The notes: a model not told the origin generated them from the letters alone. DNA of 64,000 bases from Larix kaempferi (GCA_027924585.1 BSBM01000199.1:9417001-9481000); one strand, 5' to 3'. Numbered from the stretch's first letter, positions 1 through 11,631 are shown. Numbers and translations: made by a program.

Positions 1-10
1 GTTCCAAGAT

Positions 11-1347
11 TTGTTCCCTACAAAGTTTTCTGAAATGAAGGGCATACTAGGGAATGTTAGGGAGATGAAGATCCCATTGAAGCTAGATTCGAAACCGATA
101 AGCCAGCGACCGTATCGACTGAACCCACGACACAAGGAAAGTGTCAAAGTTGAAATTGAGAGCATGTTGGATGCTGGCATCATTGAACTAGTCGAAGAAT
201 CGCAATGGATTAGTCCCATGGTGGTACAAGACAAGAAGATAGGTGAGGTACGGATTTGTGTTGACCTAAGGAAGTTAAATGATGCATGTCTACATGATCC
301 ATTTCCAACGCCATTTACTGATGAAGTGATGGAAGGTGTGGGTTGTCAGGAAATGTATTCTTTCACAGATGGTTTCTCTAGCTATCACTAGATTAGAATC
401 ATCATAAGACAACATTTGTGACGGAATGGGGTTGTTTCCAGTACACCGTGATGTCGTTTGGGCTTAAAAATGGTCCTGCAATATTCTCTCAGGTTATTGT
501 TGTTGCATTCTAAGATTTTATTCAGAAGTTTTTGCAAGTTTATATGGATGAATGGACAGTTTATGGATTGATCAATGATCATCTAGAAAATCTATGACTG
601 ATGCTAGAGCACTGTAGACAGCATCAGATATCACTGAACTTAAAAAAATGTATTTTCTATGCGCCATTTGGGATGTTGTTGGGCCACATTGTGTGCAAGC
701 AAGAATTGTTAGTTGACCCAGCCAAGATTGCGCTTATTTTGAGACTGACACTGCCTACAAGTGTAAATCACTTGAGAGTGACGTTGGGGCACATCGGGTA
801 CTATTGCAAGTTCATTTGCGGTTATGTTTCAATCACGGCTCCTATGGAAAAATTGTTAAAGAAGGATGAGGTGTTCTTATGGAGTCTCGAATGGCAAGTA
901 AGTTTCGAGACGCTGAAGGATAAGATGGCTTCTGCACCAATTTTAGTATTTCCAGAATGGAGCAAGGAGTTCCATGTCCAGGTGGATGCATCGTCGATTG
1001 TGCTAAAAGTAGTGCTTGCGCAACCCAGCGAAGGAGATTTGAATCACCCAATTGCTTTCTCCAGTCGGAAGTTCTCATCTGCGGAACAAAATTATATGAC
1101 CACCGAGAGGGAAGGTCTGGCGATGGTATATGTGCTACAAACATTTAGGCATTACCTACTGGGAGGTCACTTCAAGATGTTCACAGACCATTCCGCTTTG
1201 AAATACCTGGTTAATAAGCCTGTGTTGGGGGGTAAGATATGTTGTTGGCTACTTCTCTTTCAGGATTTTGATTTTGAAGTAATTGTGAAGCCCGGTCGCT
1301 TGAATGCGGGGCTAGATCACTTATCACAGATTGAGAAAGGGGAGTAA
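11..1347 (+). pseudogene. Ty3/gypsy reverse transcriptase and RNase H, broken
   Basis: Positions 11-391 encode the RT N-terminal half, including a VDLRKLND motif. About 390-600 continues through the palm region with stops. The catalytic box reads YMDE instead of the usual YMDD, so the polymerase would be inactive even without the stops. Positions 601-1347 hold the RT end (LLGHIV), the connection, and an RNase H with VDASS, a TEREGLA-like segment and a TDHSALKYL motif. In the family RT copies element RNA to DNA and RNase H removes the template. At least three in-frame stops lie between 388 and 600. This is a dead copy and not a host gene. Confidence 0.9.
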
Positions 1348-1389
1348 CCCACCAATATTGAGGATGGGTTGCCAGATGCGCAACTATTC

Positions 1390-1754
1390 AGAGTTGAGGT
1401 AGTTGACGACTACTACCAATAAATAATTTAGTTTCTAGTGACAGGAACCGCACCAAACAAGTTTACCACCAATCAGAAGAAGCAGTTGGGGGTTAAGGCC
1501 ACAGATTTTCAGTTGATCGTTGGCCATCTTTATAAACTGGGACCAGAAGAGATCTTGAGGTGCTATGTTTTACCTCATGAACAAGGGCATATATTGGCAT
1601 AGGCACATGCAGGAGTGGCTCGTGGACACTACGGTGGTCGTGCTACCGCTAGGAAGGTGCTTTGCGCAAGGCTGTGGTGGCCCACTCTCCATACTGATGC
1701 AACAGATTATGCACGCTCTTGCAGCGTTTTTCAAAGAACTAGAAAACTATCAAG
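1390..1754 (+). pseudogene. Ty3/gypsy integrase, zinc-binding part
   Basis: Conceptual translation shows the linker after RNase H and then the integrase H2C2 region: an HAGVARGHYGG segment near 1600-1630 and a later CSVFQR segment in the place of the CxxC arm. The second arm has lost its first-to-second cysteine spacing. A TAG interrupts it near 1600, where related elements usually have a Gln codon. The frame stops matching at 1754, exactly where the solo LTR begins, and resumes after 2230 without a frame change. Confidence 0.8.
1750..1754. repeat. target-site duplication, left copy (tcaag)
   Basis: The five bases tcaag directly precede the solo LTR and are repeated directly after it at 2226-2230. 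Confidence 0.85.
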
Positions 1755-2225
1755 TGTTGGTTGTGGAGCCAGATCTTCTAGTATCATAGATGATATTGTC
1801 TCAGTCATACACCCCAGAGGACTGTACACCCATTTTGCAGTTTTTAGGGGTTGTTTTCTCCAGCTATTTTCGGGCCCATGGTTTTGGGTATCCCGTGGTA
1901 TTTTCTTATTGTATTTCCCTTATGAAATAAATACATTGTAATATGGCTAGGGTATGATGATGTATTAGGTTTTATGCATTGTAAATATCTTTGAGATCAG
2001 GAGAGAAACTATGAGACAGTCAAGAGGAAGTGCAGCAGCTGTGCTGCAGGTTGTATCCCTTCACCTTGTTGGACAGTAATAATAGTAAGGACTGGAAAAT
2101 TCAGTGTGGACGTAACCCAATTTGGGTGAACCACGATATATCTATGTCTCTCTTGTAATGTGTATGTGTGATTATATTTGCATTGATGTTTATTGTTATT
2201 GCTCTGCGATCCTATTTTTCTAACA
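1755..2225 (+). mobile_element. copia-like solo LTR nested in a gypsy integrase
   Basis: This 471-bp unit begins TGTTGG and ends CTAACA, a short inverted terminal repeat typical of Ty1/copia LTRs. It is flanked by the 5-bp repeat tcaag. It contains AATAAA-type signals near 1926 and a T-rich 3' part, as expected for an LTR polyadenylation region. No internal region or second LTR is present, so it is a solo LTR left by LTR-LTR recombination. The gypsy reading frame continues across the site if the LTR and one target copy are discounted. Its orientation is inferred from the position of the poly(A)-like signal. The copia assignment rests on the terminal bases and size only. Confidence 0.85.
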
Positions 2226-2230
2226 TCAAG
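2226..2230. repeat. target-site duplication, right copy (tcaag)
   Basis: Perfect copy of positions 1750-1754, immediately after the LTR terminal CA. Confidence 0.85.
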
Positions 2231-3015
2231 AAGGGACAAGATGTCATTGGTACCTCAAGTGACATTACAACCATTTGATAAATAGGTTGTGGATTTTGTG
2301 GGACCAATCAACCCACATAGGAAGAGAACTGGTGCATGCTACATAATTACAGTGATAGATTATTTGACCAGATGGGTGGAGGCCGCACCCGTTGTTGATT
2401 GCACCGCTGCGACAGCAGCACGATTCTTGTTTAATAACATTGTTACTTAGTTTGGATGCCCGATTATATTAATGAGTGATCAGGGGAGTCACTTCATCAA
2501 TCGCACAGTCAGTGCATTGACTGTAGATCTTCAGATACAGCACAAGAAGAGTACACCATACCATCCGCAGGCAAATGGAACAGTGGAGGCTTTCAACAAA
2601 GTACTGGATCATGCGCTTACAAAGGTATGTAATGCAAACCACAATGATTGGGATTTGAAGATTCCAACAGTCTTGTGGGAATATCGTACTACTTGTAAAA
2701 GGTTGATAGGATAGACACCGTTCAAATTGGTGTATGGGAAAGAGGCAGTTATGCCTATGGAATACATTGTTCTGAGTCTGTGCATAGCGGTAGCGACAGG
2801 CATGAATGATGAAGCAGCGTTAGAGGAATGACTAGAGTAGTTGGTATAGCTTGAGTAAGATCACTTTATCATAAGTTTTCACTAGTGCGTGGAGAAGGAG
2901 AGGCAGAAAGCTCAGCATGATAGCCACATCAAAAATAAATAGTTTCAACAGGGAGACTTGGTGTTGTTGTACGACAGCAAGTTCATGAAACATCCCAGTA
3001 AGTTACAAATGCATT
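2231..3015 (+). pseudogene. Ty3/gypsy integrase core, broken
   Basis: The frame starts with VDFVGPINP near 2288 and runs through an [10 protein letters not shown] segment (first catalytic Asp), MSDQGSHF (second catalytic Asp, near 2472) and YHPQANGTVEAFNK (catalytic Glu, near 2560-2600). These make up the DDE catalytic triad. A C-terminal segment near 2940-3015 contains QQGDLVLLYDSKF. Stops fall near 2285, 2450, 2712, 2829 and 2838; several sit where relatives have CAG or CGA. The enzyme inserts retroelement DNA into chromosomes. This copy cannot encode it. Confidence 0.88.
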
Positions 3016-3030
3016 GGCTTACACTTTGGA

Positions 3031-3790
3031 TTTTACGACTTGTGTATAGCCTTCTGTTGTTTGTTCGAAGAAAATCCCTCTGCAAAAAATACAAGCAATA
3101 GGGTTTTGATATCATGAGCACCATATTAATATAGTGTCGGCTCGTTCCCTCACAATGTCCTCATGGTTTTGACTGTCTCATCCTAAAATAATAGTCATGC
3201 TTAAATTATATGGACACCTTGCGTCTCATTCTTTGTAGCAGTTATTGTATATCCATTTTTGAATAATAATATTTATGGGTTGGAACCTTGGTTGGTCTAG
3301 GTATTCGAACATTCGCTTGGACTTTTTACAAGCCATATTATAATGCCCTTTTCCATATGTGGCCAACTCGGCCCACATACAATGTAAACAATGTCAACTC
3401 CCTTAATAATATATTTTTGTTATTTTATTAAACCCTTTAATTACTTCCCTTTAATTAGTTTTGGGTGTAGAAGGGTTTACTTCATTTCTGTGTAACTAAT
3501 GCCATGTGACTACTTGCACGCAGTTCTAGTTGTTTCTACAACACATTGATTTTTGACATGGGGATATATTGACTTCAAGATGAAGTTATTCCAATTTCTT
3601 TTACAATGGATAAATCTATGAATCCCATTCTTTTGTTTAATTTTATGTTGGGGTTCTTTTATATATTTTACCGTCTTGCTAATTATTTTCGCAAACAAAA
3701 TAACCTTCCTCATTTACTCTGTTAAGCTGCACCATGGATGAAATTTTTTACAAAAATATGCTTTAATAGTCCCTGAAAAAAGGCTATGGT
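3031..3790. other. non-coding AT-rich spacer
   Basis: No reading frame resembles a known protein on either strand. No LTR end with a matching partner was found. This may contain the unrecognised 3' end of the preceding gypsy element. Confidence 0.5.
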
Positions 3791-3876
3791 AAATGCACTC
3801 ATTGAATGACATTATAGCATGTCTCTCTCTGATAAATGCACTCATTGGATGACATTATAACATGTCTCTCTCTAAG
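3791..3876. repeat. 43-bp tandem duplication
   Basis: The block starting aaatgcactcatt at 3791 is repeated from 3834 with two visible substitutions. Both copies end in a gtctctctct stretch. Confidence 0.9.
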
Positions 3877-4101
3877 ATAATAGACGGTCTCATTTTTCCA
3901 TTCCATCAAAACCCATAAGATTTTCATCAAAGCATAGGCTAGCAAACTGGTTGGCACCCATCCACCTCAAACCTTTTATCAAATTTTAAGTGGTTCGAGA
4001 GTATCAATCTGCAAAAATGTTAAAGCACCCAATTTCTTAATACTTCTTAATACTAGCATGCTAGATAGTGAGATAATCATACTTCAACTCTGAGAGGTCA
4101 T

Positions 4102-4281
4102 GCACTTCTTTTTCTATTTTATTATTATGACTAATGCTGTTATCTATTATCTATTAATCTCATGACAATTTACTCTATTCTCATAGATTTGAAGTCCTGC
4201 ACTTCTTTTTCTATTTTATTATTATGACTAATGTTGTTATCTATTATCTATTAATCTCATGACAATTTACTTTATTCTCAT
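4102..4281. repeat. 83-bp direct repeat at 97-bp spacing
   Basis: The block 4102-4184, beginning gcacttcttt, recurs at 4199-4281 with two visible substitutions. A 14-bp spacer separates the copies. Confidence 0.9.
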
Positions 4282-4346
4282 TTTTTCAGTCACCTAATTG
4301 TTGAGTCGCGAAGCTTGATTTTCAATGACCTCCCAATTGGCTCTTG

Positions 4347-4781
4347 TATGTATATGTGTTGGCTCTTGTATGTATATGAATTCATAAACTGACTTAATTT
4401 TATATCTAATTTTGTCAGAATTCATATACTGAGTTAATTTTGACTGAGTTATTTTTTATGAAACCTTGTCAGAATTCCTATTGAGTTAATTTTCTATTAG
4501 TGTATGTCGGAAGTCATAGTGTACCTTATCCATCAATGCATGAGTTAATTTTATATTTAATTATATATGTATATGTGTTGGCTCTGGTATGTATATGAAT
4601 TCATAAACTAACTTAATTTTATATCTAATTTTGTCAGAATTCATATATTGAGTTAATTTTGACTGAGTTATTTTTTATGAAACCTTGTCAGAATTCTTAT
4701 TGAGTTAATTTCTATTAGTGTATGTCAGAAGTCATAGTGTATCTTATCCATCAATGCATGAGTTAATTTTATATTTAATTA
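4347..4781. repeat. 219-bp tandem duplication
   Basis: The unit 4347-4565, beginning tatgtatatgtgttggctc, is repeated at 4566-4781 with a handful of substitutions and small indels. Both copies contain repeated gagttaatttt and gtcagaattc sub-motifs, so the unit itself looks built from shorter repeats. Confidence 0.9.
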
Positions 4782-5290
4782 TGTCAGTCATAATGTATCT
4801 TATCCATTAATGCAATCCATGTGCATTAGTGCATTTGAATCTGTTGAGATATAGGTCAATAATATCAAATCTGAAGTTAACTTAATAGTTTATATCTCAA
4901 CATCAATATATAAAAGAAAATATTTAATTCAGTGCTCTTTAATCATCAATGTATAGAAGTGCATGGGAGTGTTGTAGTGCCCTTGTTGAGATACAAATCA
5001 ATAATATCAAATGAATATTTGATCTTACGTACATATTGCTACGAAGTGGTTACATTGGTTAAATGAATTACTATTAGGTACATATTGCTGGTCATTATTC
5101 TCTTAAATATTAATTTACTAGCAAAACTAGATTATACCAAGTTTCTATCAAATTTGGATGGTATATTTTCATAGGATGGCGAACACTAAAATTTTTAAGT
5201 TAAAATTGAAATTTACATACATGATATGCAATTATTAATTATATATTATGAATGTATATGATATGTAATTATTAATGATTAATTATACAC

Positions 5291-5422
5291 TCTGAAACTC
5301 TTTTGAATAACTACATATAATGTTTTGAAGTTATTTGAAATTGAAATCTATATTTATACAATCTGAAACTCTTTTGAATAACTACATATAATGTTTTGAA
5401 GTTATTTGAAATTGAAATCTAT
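5291..5422. repeat. 61-bp direct repeat at 71-bp spacing
   Basis: The block 5291-5351, beginning tctgaaactc, recurs essentially perfectly at 5362-5422. Confidence 0.9.
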
Positions 5423-5499
5423 GTTAACATAAAATTTAATAAATTTCAAGTATTAAAATTAAATAAATAAAGTTAAATAAAATTATAAAAAATTATTTT

Positions 5500-5770
5500 T
5501 CTATAAAATTTAAATAAAATTGAATAAATCTTATACATAATAGTAATTTTTTAAAATAGAACTTAATAAATCTTATATAGTAATTTAGAAAAAAAATAGT
5601 AATTTTTTTAAATAAAACTTAATAAATATTATACATAATAATAATTTAGAAAAAAAAAGAAGTTAAAAAATAAAATTGAATAAATCTTATACATAATAGT
5701 AATTTTTTTAAATAGAAGTTAATAAATCTTATACATAATAGTAATTTAGAAAAAAAAGAAGTTAAAAAAT
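5500..5770. repeat. AT-rich degenerate tandem repeats
   Basis: The motif aataaatcttatacataata followed by a T-run or an A-run occurs at least four times here, with irregular spacing of about 40-60 bp. Replication slippage in AT-rich DNA is the simplest source. Confidence 0.75.
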
Positions 5771-5999
5771 TACAATAATGAATATGTAAATAAAAAAAAA
5801 TAAGATGTTGAAATATAAAATGCAAAAATGCAAAAAAAATTATAATGACAACTTACAAAAGAGTAAAACATAAAAGTAAGATGTTGAAATATACAATGTA
5901 AAAAAAATGATAACATAACAAAGATTAAAATAACATATAAAATGAAAAACTATTTATCTTGTTTTCTACTTGGGGTAATCCTTGGTCACATAACCTGTG
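5771..5999. other. A-rich non-coding DNA
   Basis: Simple-sequence-like A-rich DNA with no recognised gene or element. Confidence 0.5.
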
Positions 6000-6253
6000 C
6001 CCTTTCAGTAAAACACATTTTACCCTCCTTAATTATGTGTAATCCTTGGAGATATGTTTTATCTAGTCACAATTATAACATACTATGGGCCTGCATAATC
6101 ATCATTCTTTACTCCATATCCACCTGTATAACCTCTTCCATATCCTCCTTATACCTCAATAGATTTCATTTAGCATAATCATCATTCTTTACTCCATATC
6201 CACCCGTATAACCTCTTCCATATCCTCCTTATACCTCAATAGATTTCATTTAG
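6000..6253 (-). pseudogene. possible Gly/Tyr-rich coding relic, internally duplicated
   Basis: On the minus strand, codons within the repeated block read GGYGRGYTGGYGVKNDDY. This is a composition seen in plant glycine-rich proteins and in the tails of some RNA-binding proteins. The block is an 80-bp tandem duplication (6094-6173 and 6174-6253) with a single visible difference. Because 80 is not a multiple of three the two copies fall in different frames, and stops flank both. No start, domain or longer frame was found. It could equally be chance, so no function is assigned. Confidence 0.3.
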
Positions 6254-8273
6254 ATTGATTTGGAAGTAGGTTTTGAAGTAACAACAAAATTTAAAGTTTC
6301 ACCGACTTGACAAGCCCCTTGTAACTACTTGAATACGTGTCATGTAAACATAAAAACATGAGGTTGTGTTTAATTGAAAAATATTCTTCAAAATTATAAT
6401 TGATGTATTTTAAATTTATGTTATTGGATGCATTTGATTATAAATATTTCTTGAACTTGAATGATTTATTATATTTAAAATTAAAGTATTAATTTTATTA
6501 GACTTAATATAAGTATTTTAAAGTTAAAGTTTTGTTTTCTCTTTGATTTTTAGGTTTCAAACTTTATTTATCCCTTTAAAGTTATGGTTAATGTGTTGAT
6601 TGATAAATAGCATGCTACTCAGATGAGTTTAAAACTCATGAGGAGCCAAGAAAGACTTAGGGTCTGCTTAATAAGTAGATGTTTTTGTGCTTATTTAAGT
6701 TTTGTTCTCATTAAAAGCATAGGTTTCATTTTTTCTTTATTTAATCATAAGATTCGAAGATTTATTGTAGTATAATTGGATTAAACTATTTAGTAAAACA
6801 TTCCAACTTTTAAGCTAGAAGTTGGTTAAATTTATATAAAGTTAGTTTAGGTTTACGGTTCTATTTTATAAAATTAATATGAGAAATTATCTTTTTGTTA
6901 TAATTTATTTAACTTACGTATATTTAAAAACATCTTTTACTATCAATCATATATTCCTTGTAGGATCCAATATTCTGTCATTTTAATACTTTCGTTCCAA
7001 ATTTATTGTTTATATTTTATGCTTTGATCGTTTGACCTTTTAAAACTTAACCTGACTCGTTTAAAGTTTTATTTTATGATAATCACTCAGCATTATATTT
7101 CGCAAAAGAATAAAGTTTTTTTTATTATCATTATATTTTGTAAAAGAATAAACTTTTTACTTTAAGAATTTTATAAATATTATTTAGAATTACACATTAA
7201 TAATATTTTAACTTACATTTTGTATTTTCTATCTTTATGTTAGTTATTTAGAATTATTCTCTTAAGAATTATCTAGTTAAACTAGACTCATATCTATACA
7301 CTTAATATAAAGTCTCTTGGCTAAAAGATGCCTAAATAATTTAGTTTACCTTGTACTTATTATATTATTTTATATTTAATAGAATATAGGATCAATTACT
7401 TACTTTACTTTAGTTTAATTTCTAGTTACTTCTCACAGTTAAGAAAGTTTACTACTTACTTTACTTTAGTTAATTCCTAGTTACTTCTCACACTTGAAAA
7501 AGTTTATTTATAGTTTAGTTTAATTCAAAAGTAAAATTTTACTTAAAATATAGTTTTTAAATAGTTTGTATTTAGTAAACTAGTTCTTAAAACCATTTAG
7601 CTAATTCAATATAATTATTTTTAAGAAAATTCTTAAAGTAATAAAAATAAAAATAATAAATTATACAATTTAATGATAGGAAATTATAATTAGAGAAACA
7701 ACCATATGGATTGAAAATATTAAATGAACTAATTCAACCTCAAAACCTAGTCATTCTTTGAGACATAAATTAAACATCGATATGCAAATATAAGGAACCA
7801 CAACAACTAAAGGAAGTGGAGGCAATTCATTTCATCTTGTGAATGACCCAAATCCAAACTATGCACTTGATCATATGGTGTTATTGGAAAGAAAGAGGAT
7901 TTTTTGTATGTTAATTTAGGTCAAAACAACACTCGTGTTTGTTTTGATAGGAAAGTAGGGAATTCCATCCACAAAAGGGCTTCAATTTTGCATTTTTATG
8001 GATTTTAATTTATTAAGCTTAATGAGATCTCTATAACTATACTTGTATTTACATGATATAAAATTGGTAGATTGGTAGTTGGACTGTCAATCTTTTACAT
8101 TCTTTGTTACATTGATTTCTTGAGTGGGTTTCCTTTTACGCATTTTGCCTTCCCCATTACTATTTCGTTGGGTCTTCACCATCTAATGCTAGAAATTGAT
8201 CAGTCGAGCCTGCAATCTAGTGGAGATCAATAACATTATACTATTATTTTATTTAGCATCATGTTTGTTTATA
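6254..8273. other. AT-rich spacer, no gene recognised
   Basis: No protein-like frame was seen on either strand. It includes a ~56-bp near-direct repeat at about 7397 and 7453 (tacttactttactttag) and a repeated tattatattttgtaaaagaataaa-type motif near 7090-7150. Confidence 0.5.
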
Positions 8274-8519
8274 CTAAGATGCGTTAGGGATCCTGTTTGT
8301 TACAACTTGATAATATGATATAAAGGGGGTATTAAAAATGGGTTGATAAAAATGGATACATACAATATCTAGTGAAACTAGGGGTTTTATTAATTGGAAA
8401 GGTATATTGGGAGGGGGGTTCAACAATACAATTTTATGAGGCATTTTCCAATTTTTAGTGCAATTAGGGGTATTCTTTAATATCCTATGAATGGTCGTGT
8501 TATGTAACAAGTTCACTAA

Positions 8520-9194
8520 GTGAACCCCCTGTGCTGCTACCTTATTCAAGGTCCCCTTCACATAGGTAATGGAAAAGTCATACTCACTCAACTGTTCTGA
8601 CCATCTTCTCTGTCTAGCATTTAGATCACTCTGAGTAAAGATATACTGCAATCCATGGTGATCCATCTTAAGTTCAAACTTCCTACCAACTAGGTAGTGT
8701 TGCCATAAGGATAAAGCATGCATTACTGCAGTCAGCTCCATGTCATGTGTCGCATAATTTTCCTCATGTGGTCTGAGTCTCTGAGAGGAATAGGAAATCT
8801 CTCTCCCTCCTTGCATTAACACACATCCGACTCCATCCTTGGATGCATCAGTGCATACCAATAAATCCTCCTCCATGTCAGGCACTTTTAGAACCGGTGC
8901 CATTGTCAATAATTCCTTCAGTTTTGCAAATGCTTTGGCACATTTATCCGTCCAAATAAACGGCCTATCCTTCTTCTGTAACTTAGTGATTGGTCCTGCA
9001 ATCCTCGAGAACCATTCAAAAAACCTTCTATAATATCCCGCAAGTCCCATGAAGCTTCTCACCTCATGTACATTTGTTGGTGCTGGCCATTCCCAAATGG
9101 CCTCAATCTTGGCTAGGTCTACTGCTATACCATCGCCAGAAATAATATGTCCCAAATAGTGAATTTTCTTCTGGAAGAAGGAGCATTTCGACAA
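8520..9194 (-). pseudogene. Ty3/gypsy RT C-terminal part and RNase H
   Basis: The minus-strand frame from 9194 shows the RT thumb (HYLGHIISGDGI), the connection (FMGLAGYYRRFFEWF), and an RNase H with catalytic-type VCTDASKDGVGCVL and KMDHHGLQYI segments. It ends in SEYDFSITYVKGTLNK near 8560. Downstream the frame stays open to 8274, but that sequence no longer resembles a retroelement. This marks the truncation point. The short gap to the upstream RT segment (9195-9257) is a frame break. Confidence 0.88.
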
Positions 9195-9257
9195 ATTCCC
9201 ATAAAGTTCATTTTCTCTGAGACATTGTAAAATTAATCGGATGTGCTCTTCATGTTC

Positions 9258-9900
9258 TTATGGTGTCTTGGAGTAAATAAGAATATCATCCAGGAATACT
9301 TGCACGAACTTGTTGAGATACTGGCGGAACACGCCATTCATCAAGTTCATGAAGACACTAGGTGCATTGGTGAACCCAAAAGGTACCACTACGAACTCGT
9401 AGTGTCCAAACCATGTCTTAAAAGTGGTATTCGGAATATCAGCTTCTGTGATCCTCAACTGATGGTAACCTGATCGTAAATCAATCTTTGAAAAGATTGT
9501 GGCGCCTTTCATCTGATCGAACAAGTCATCGATCCTAGGAAAAGGATATTGATTCCTTACAGTAGCCTTGTTCAACTGACGGTAGTTGATACAGAGTTGC
9601 CACGACCCATCTTTCTTCTTAACAAAGAGCACTAGTGCTCCCCATGGGGAGACGCTTGGTCTAATCAGCCCTAGATCCAGGAGCTCTTGTAACTGCATCT
9701 GCAGTTCCTTCAGTTATGGCACGGACATTCTATATGGATCTCTTGCAATTGGTTCAGTCCCTGGCTTCAGTTCTATGGTAAAGTCTAACTCTCTCTGAGG
9801 TGGCAGTCCGGGTAAGGCTTCAGGAAATACACCCATGTATTCTGCAAATAAGGGGTGGTCGGGGACGTCGGCTTTGTATTTGTCTTTATTCATTGCTATT
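9258..9900 (-). pseudogene. Ty3/gypsy reverse transcriptase, fingers and palm
   Basis: The minus-strand frame contains the pre-RT segment (LDFTIELKPGTEPIARDPYR), one in-frame stop near 9717, then [49 protein letters not shown] and the catalytic box FLDDILIY. The two catalytic Asp residues are intact. CINYRQLN has Asn where relatives usually have Asp. The frame is interrupted after the catalytic box near 9257. Confidence 0.9.
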
Positions 9901-9911
9901 ACCGCATATAG

Positions 9912-10319
9912 CTAACATACCTTCCTCAAGCTTCTTTTCAATTGTAAAGCAGAAATCATCCGCAACGATACTTTGTTCTTCATCCCTCTGAGGACCTTCT
10001 TATGACCTTCATCATCATAAAAAGTCAGTTCCTTGCTATGGCAGTCTAAAATGGCGGCATGGGATTCCAACCAATCTATGGCCAGGATTAGGTCATAAGC
10101 TCCGAGGGTGGTCGCATAGAAAGAAGTTCTAGTGCGACATACTCCTATGTCTAACTCACAATATTCTAGTTTCAGTCCCACGCTCTGGGTATTTCTAGAT
10201 GCCATTTCGACTAAGTTGAAATCGTCTTGTGCACATGCCATCATCTTGCTTCGTTCTAATGTAGAATAAGAAATAAAGCTTTCAGTAGCACCTGGGTCAA
10301 TGAGTAAAGAGAATTGCAT
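9912..10319 (-). pseudogene. Ty3/gypsy aspartic protease
   Basis: The active-site segment reads LLIDPGATESFIS where the family usually has D-S/T-G-A, so the Ser/Thr is replaced by Pro. The C-terminal AYDLILAIDWLESHAAILDC segment is typical of plant gypsy proteases. It lies in the same frame as the upstream gag remnant and is separated from it by a short stretch with several in-frame stops (10320-10463). The protease would process the Gag-Pol polyprotein. The substituted active site and surrounding stops argue that it is dead. Confidence 0.85.
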
Positions 10320-10463
10320 ACTTTTAAGTGTGCAAGTCGTTTCTAGTACAATAGACTGATGTTCTGCCTCACAGTTGTTGACCGCCGCATGTATACGATG
10401 TGCTTGACCCAGATCTGCAGCAGTAGTCTGAGGTGGTATTTATCCCTATCTCTGTCCTATCTA

Positions 10464-11522
10464 CTACTGAGGGTAGTCAACTTGGAAGTGCGTGCCTCCG
10501 CAACCCCAGCACCCTTCCTTTGGTCCTCTTTTTGATCTTCCAGTGGGTGCGTTATTTCCACGTGGTCCTAACTGTGCTGGCTTCCCAAATGTTCTGGTGT
10601 TGTCTCTTCTTGGTGGTGGGTTGTACGGTGTTCTGATGTTTCTAACTGGTTTCCCATGTATAGGTCCTCTAAAGTTATTTCGCTGGCCAAAATTCGCCTT
10701 TAGCGGGTCAGAAGGTGGTACTTCCTGATTCCGCATGGGAAAGTTTTGCCTGGATGAACCTATGTTTTCTAGTTCTTCTTCGGCTATCAAAGCCTTTTGT
10801 ACCGCATCATGCAATGTAGGTGGAGTAAGAATGCGGACCTTGTCTCTAATGTTGTCGTTCAGTCCATAAACATATTTGTTCACCTTCAGCTTTTCTGTCA
10901 AGATGTGAGGTGCATACCTCAGAAGTTCCATGAACCTGATCTCGTACTCCTGCACTATTCTTCCTCCCTGTCGAAGGGCATTGAACTCATTGAGCTACCT
11001 TTTAATGAACTCTTCAGACATGTAGTGTTTACGAAACTGTTCTTCAAACAGTTCCCATGACACTTTGTTGGCTTTGACTCCCAACTGTGGTTTCAATGTC
11101 TTCCACCAGAGTAGGGCTTCCCCTTTCAGCTGTAAAATGGCCATGTGTACCTTAAGGTTCGAGGTGTAGTCCCTCAAGGAAAAGCACATTGCCACATTCT
11201 CTAACCAAGCTTTTTCCACGGCTCCTTTAGTGGAACCCCAAAATTCCAGAAATCTTACTTTTTCTAGTTCTCTATGAATGTTGGCAAGAGGTGGGTTTTG
11301 CGGTTCAGTCGTAGGTACCATGGACCGGTCTTCTGCATAGTCCAATTGGGTCAATAGTGCTTTCGACATTCTTTGGAAGTTTCTCATCATGTTCATGACT
11401 TCGTCGGCGGGTAAGTTGATCGTTTCTTCGGCTCTAGGTGGAGTAGCTACTCGAGGGGTTGGTGGACGTGTTGCCTGTGCCCATCCCCTCCCAGTCCTAC
11501 CTCGGGGAGTCCGTCGATCCAT
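10464..11522 (-). pseudogene. Ty3/gypsy gag with one internal stop
   Basis: A start codon at 11522 opens a frame with a basic N-terminus (MDRRTPRGRTGRGWAQ), a capsid-like region (LKGEALLWWKTLKP, FEEQFRKHYM) and, after one in-frame stop at 10995, the rest of capsid. It ends in a nucleocapsid zinc knuckle near 10470 reading CWGCGGTHFQVDYP, in which the last Cys is replaced by Tyr. The two halves are in the same frame. Gag normally packages element RNA in virus-like particles. Confidence 0.88.
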
Positions 11523-11619
11523 GGCAAAGTCTGTATGGCAAGCAAATAAATTTTTGTTACTAAGCAGTTTGTCAAAGTTTCGCGGAAAGAGTTTCGGTCC
11601 AAATTAGGTTCCATCGTGA

Positions 11620-11629
11620 TCTGATACCA
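11620..11629 (-). other. primer binding site, initiator Met tRNA type
   Basis: On the minus strand the ten bases read TGGTATCAGA, complementary to the 3' end of plant initiator tRNA-Met. They lie two bases inside the LTR edge at 11632. Confidence 0.9.
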
Positions 11630-11631
11630 AA

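Larger units (their letters stand above)
1..3030 (+). mobile_element. Ty3/gypsy pol remnant, truncated at the window edge
   Basis: Translation shows RT, RNase H, the integrase zinc-binding region and the integrase core in the normal Ty3/gypsy order. Similarity fades near position 3015, after the region where integrase C-terminal sequence lies. The 5' part (gag, protease) lies outside the window, and no LTR or polypurine tract is evident at the 3' end. The frame is broken by many stops and is split by a solo LTR at 1755-2225. There is no chromodomain, and the WTVYG sequence after the RT catalytic box suggests a non-chromovirus (Tat-like) lineage; that lineage call is inference. Confidence 0.9.

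Noticed and set aside
10433-11607. Plus-strand open frames opposite the minus-strand gag
   Set aside because: They are antisense shadows of gag with no domain of their own.
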